A stretch of 6,638 nucleotides of DNA, taken from contig JAJUJN010000116.1 of NCBI GenBank assembly GCA_029265335.1, positions 1 through 6,638 on the forward strand. Direction: 5' to 3'. The notes below the pieces were generated by a model that worked only from the letters and a program-made list of their open reading frames with translations, searched no databases and had not been told where the DNA came from. This document shows positions 5,907-6,638 of this stretch, piece by piece (positions within the stretch are counted from its first letter, which is position 1; each line of letters opens with the position of its first letter). This stretch comes from Alcaligenaceae bacterium (lineage in GTDB: Bacteria > Pseudomonadota > Gammaproteobacteria > Burkholderiales > Burkholderiaceae_B). The position numbers and the translations under genes are program-made.

Positions 5907-6521
5907 ATGTCAAGAATCCCTTCCTCCAACCCCGCCCTGTCGTCCGAGCAGGAGGCTGCCAACAACCTTGTTGAACAAGGTCGTATCACGGGCAGCTACG
6001 GGGTGCGCGGCTGGGTCAAGGTAGAGCCTTTCAACGCCGAGTCGCAGCTGCTGCTGGAGAGCCCTCGCTGGTGGGTGCGGCCGAATCCCGAAGCACCGCT
6101 GCAAGTGTGGCGAGTGGTGCAGGCCCGTGTGCACGGCAGCGGGCTGGTGGCCCAGATCGAACACCTCCAACAGCGCGAAGAGGCGGCGGCCTTCAAAGGC
6201 GCCAGGGTGTTGCTGGCGCGTACGGAGTTTCCCGCGCCAGATTCCGATGAATACTATTGGGTGGATCTTCTGCGCTGCCGCGTGCTGGGTGAAGATGACG
6301 CGGGGCAGGCGGTGGAGCTGGGTCGCGTGGTGCACGTGTCCGACAACGGCGCCCACGCGGTATTGCACGTGGCGCCGGAGTCCAATGCCACATCACTCGC
6401 CCCCGGAGCCTCTGTGAGGCTCACCGGTCGAGAGCATCTGGTTCCGTTCGTGGCCGCGCATGTGCTCGATGTCGATCTCGAGCAGCGAACCATACTCACC
6501 AACTGGCCCGAGAGCTTCTAG
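5907..6521 (+). CDS. rimM: 16S rRNA processing protein RimM
   Basis: RimM is a cytoplasmic assembly factor that binds ribosomal protein S19 and helps mature the 3' domain of 16S rRNA in the 30S head. The 204-residue product has the N-terminal RimM domain (about 22-110, LVEQGRITGSYGVRGWVKVE) and the C-terminal PRC-barrel domain (about 113-200, DEYYWVDLLRC, LGRVVHVSDNGAHAVLHV, LVPFVAAHVLDVDLEQRTI). The longer-than-E. coli form (~180) is normal for Burkholderiales. The start is not certain: ATG 5907 (MSRIPSS) is preferred, with only a weak GGTGAG upstream; ATG 5886 would add 7 residues. The stop TAG at 6519-6521 is immediately followed by an IS5-type inverted repeat, so the usual neighbour trmD is displaced. 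Confidence 0.96.
   Translation: MSRIPSSNPALSSEQEAANNLVEQGRITGSYGVRGWVKVEPFNAESQLLLESPRWWVRPNPEAPLQVWRVVQARVHGSGLVAQIEHLQQREEAAAFKGARVLLARTEFPAPDSDEYYWVDLLRCRVLGEDDAGQAVELGRVVHVSDNGAHAVLHVAPESNATSLAPGASVRLTGREHLVPFVAAHVLDVDLEQRTILTNWPESF
6518..6521. repeat. Likely target-site duplication copy (CTAG) of the IS element
   Basis: CTAG fits the YTAR target preference of IS5-subgroup elements and directly precedes the terminal repeat at 6522. It consists of the last base of the rimM Phe codon plus its TAG stop, so insertion leaves rimM intact. The second copy should lie beyond the other end of the IS, outside the window. Confidence 0.55.
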
Positions 6522-6536
6522 GGAAGCACTGATTTA

Positions 6537-6555
6537 TTCGGCAAGGAAGGCCGAA
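6537..6555 (+). repeat. Small hairpin near the IS left end
   Basis: TTCGGC (6537-6542) pairs with GCCGAA (6550-6555) around a 7-base loop. Subterminal hairpins of this kind in IS elements can hinder translation of the transposase from read-through transcripts, here from the strong rpsP-rimM operon; that role is inferred. Confidence 0.5.
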
Positions 6556-6600
6556 AGTTTGAGATAATGTAGGCATATTTTGATTCTGTGCCGATCGATC

Positions 6601-6638
6601 ATGCAAAAGAGCTTCTCCGACTTCGAGTACACCCAGGC
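6601..6638 (+). CDS. IS5-family transposase, N-terminal fragment (runs off the window)
   Basis: ATG at 6601 opens MQKSFSDFEYTQ and the frame is still open at the window end (12 full codons). This matches the N-terminus of IS5-group DDE transposases (M-x-x-SFSD/ADxEY, normally followed by a basic KRxxTRR stretch). The catalytic DDE residues lie outside the window, so completeness cannot be judged. It is transcribed in the same direction as rimM. No clear Shine-Dalgarno precedes it. Confidence 0.75.
   Translation, partial: MQKSFSDFEYTQ

Larger units (their letters stand above)
6522..6638 (+). mobile_element. IS5-family insertion sequence, left end (continues beyond window)
   Basis: The element appears to start with the terminal repeat GGAAGCACTGATTTATTC at 6522, which shares the GGAAG lead of IS5-type ends. 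A small hairpin follows (TTCGGC 6537-6542 with GCCGAA 6550-6555), then an AT-rich stretch and the start of a transposase reading MQKSFSDFEYTQ, typical of IS5-group enzymes. The base composition drops sharply compared with rimM. The exact boundary is inferred because only one end is visible. Confidence 0.8.

Noticed and set aside
5910..6368. Minus-strand frame (152 codons) within rimM
   Set aside because: Antisense shadow of the clearly identified rimM gene.

Overview
The window looks like a betaproteobacterial chromosome, most likely Burkholderiales and perhaps Alcaligenaceae (Bordetella/Achromobacter/Pusillimonas type). The reasons are a GC-rich composition, an S16 protein beginning [18 protein letters not shown], a RimM of the Burkholderiales type (AYGV/SYGVRGWVKV and EYYWVDL motifs), an orphan Bug/TctC periplasmic binding protein, and LexA boxes of the CTGT-N8-ACAG kind. 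The taxonomy is inferred from remembered family resemblance, not from a search.

Layout. Positions 1-1256 (+) hold the 3' two-thirds of a long acyl-CoA dehydrogenase. It converges with, and overlaps by 13 bases, a minus-strand pair: a Bug/TctC solute-binding protein (1244-2242) and, upstream of it, a thiamine-pyrophosphate (TPP) enzyme of the acetolactate synthase/decarboxylase superfamily (2344-4062). The pair is probably one transcription unit for uptake and metabolism of an unknown carboxylate. A 225-base divergent spacer follows. It carries two tandem LexA-type operators (4205-4220 and 4223-4238) with a sigma70-like promoter nested in them, reading rightward into an unrecognised 124-residue protein (4288-4662) with a basic N-terminal part and one C-terminal membrane segment. 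This putative DNA-damage-induced small membrane protein is the most interesting item in the window. Next, on the minus strand, is a four-helix TM2-domain-like membrane protein (4735-5193).

From 5194 to 5584 there is no convincing protein gene. This stretch has a promoter with a perfect TATAAT (5273-5302) and then about 275 bases of leader that can fold into a long multi-stem hairpin (5328-5436) and a second hairpin (5492-5528). These precede the translation-apparatus operon rpsP (ribosomal protein S16, 5585-5851) and rimM (16S rRNA processing factor, 5907-6521). Normally trmD and rplS would follow. Here an IS5-family insertion sequence starts at 6522, directly after the rimM stop codon. The likely target duplication, CTAG (6518-6521), contains that stop. 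The first 12 codons of its transposase (from 6601) run off the window end.

The genes fall into three functional groups: carboxylate/acyl-CoA catabolism (1-4062), a presumed SOS-response gene with an unrelated membrane protein (4200-5193), and the S16-RimM ribosome biogenesis operon invaded by an IS (5273-6638).
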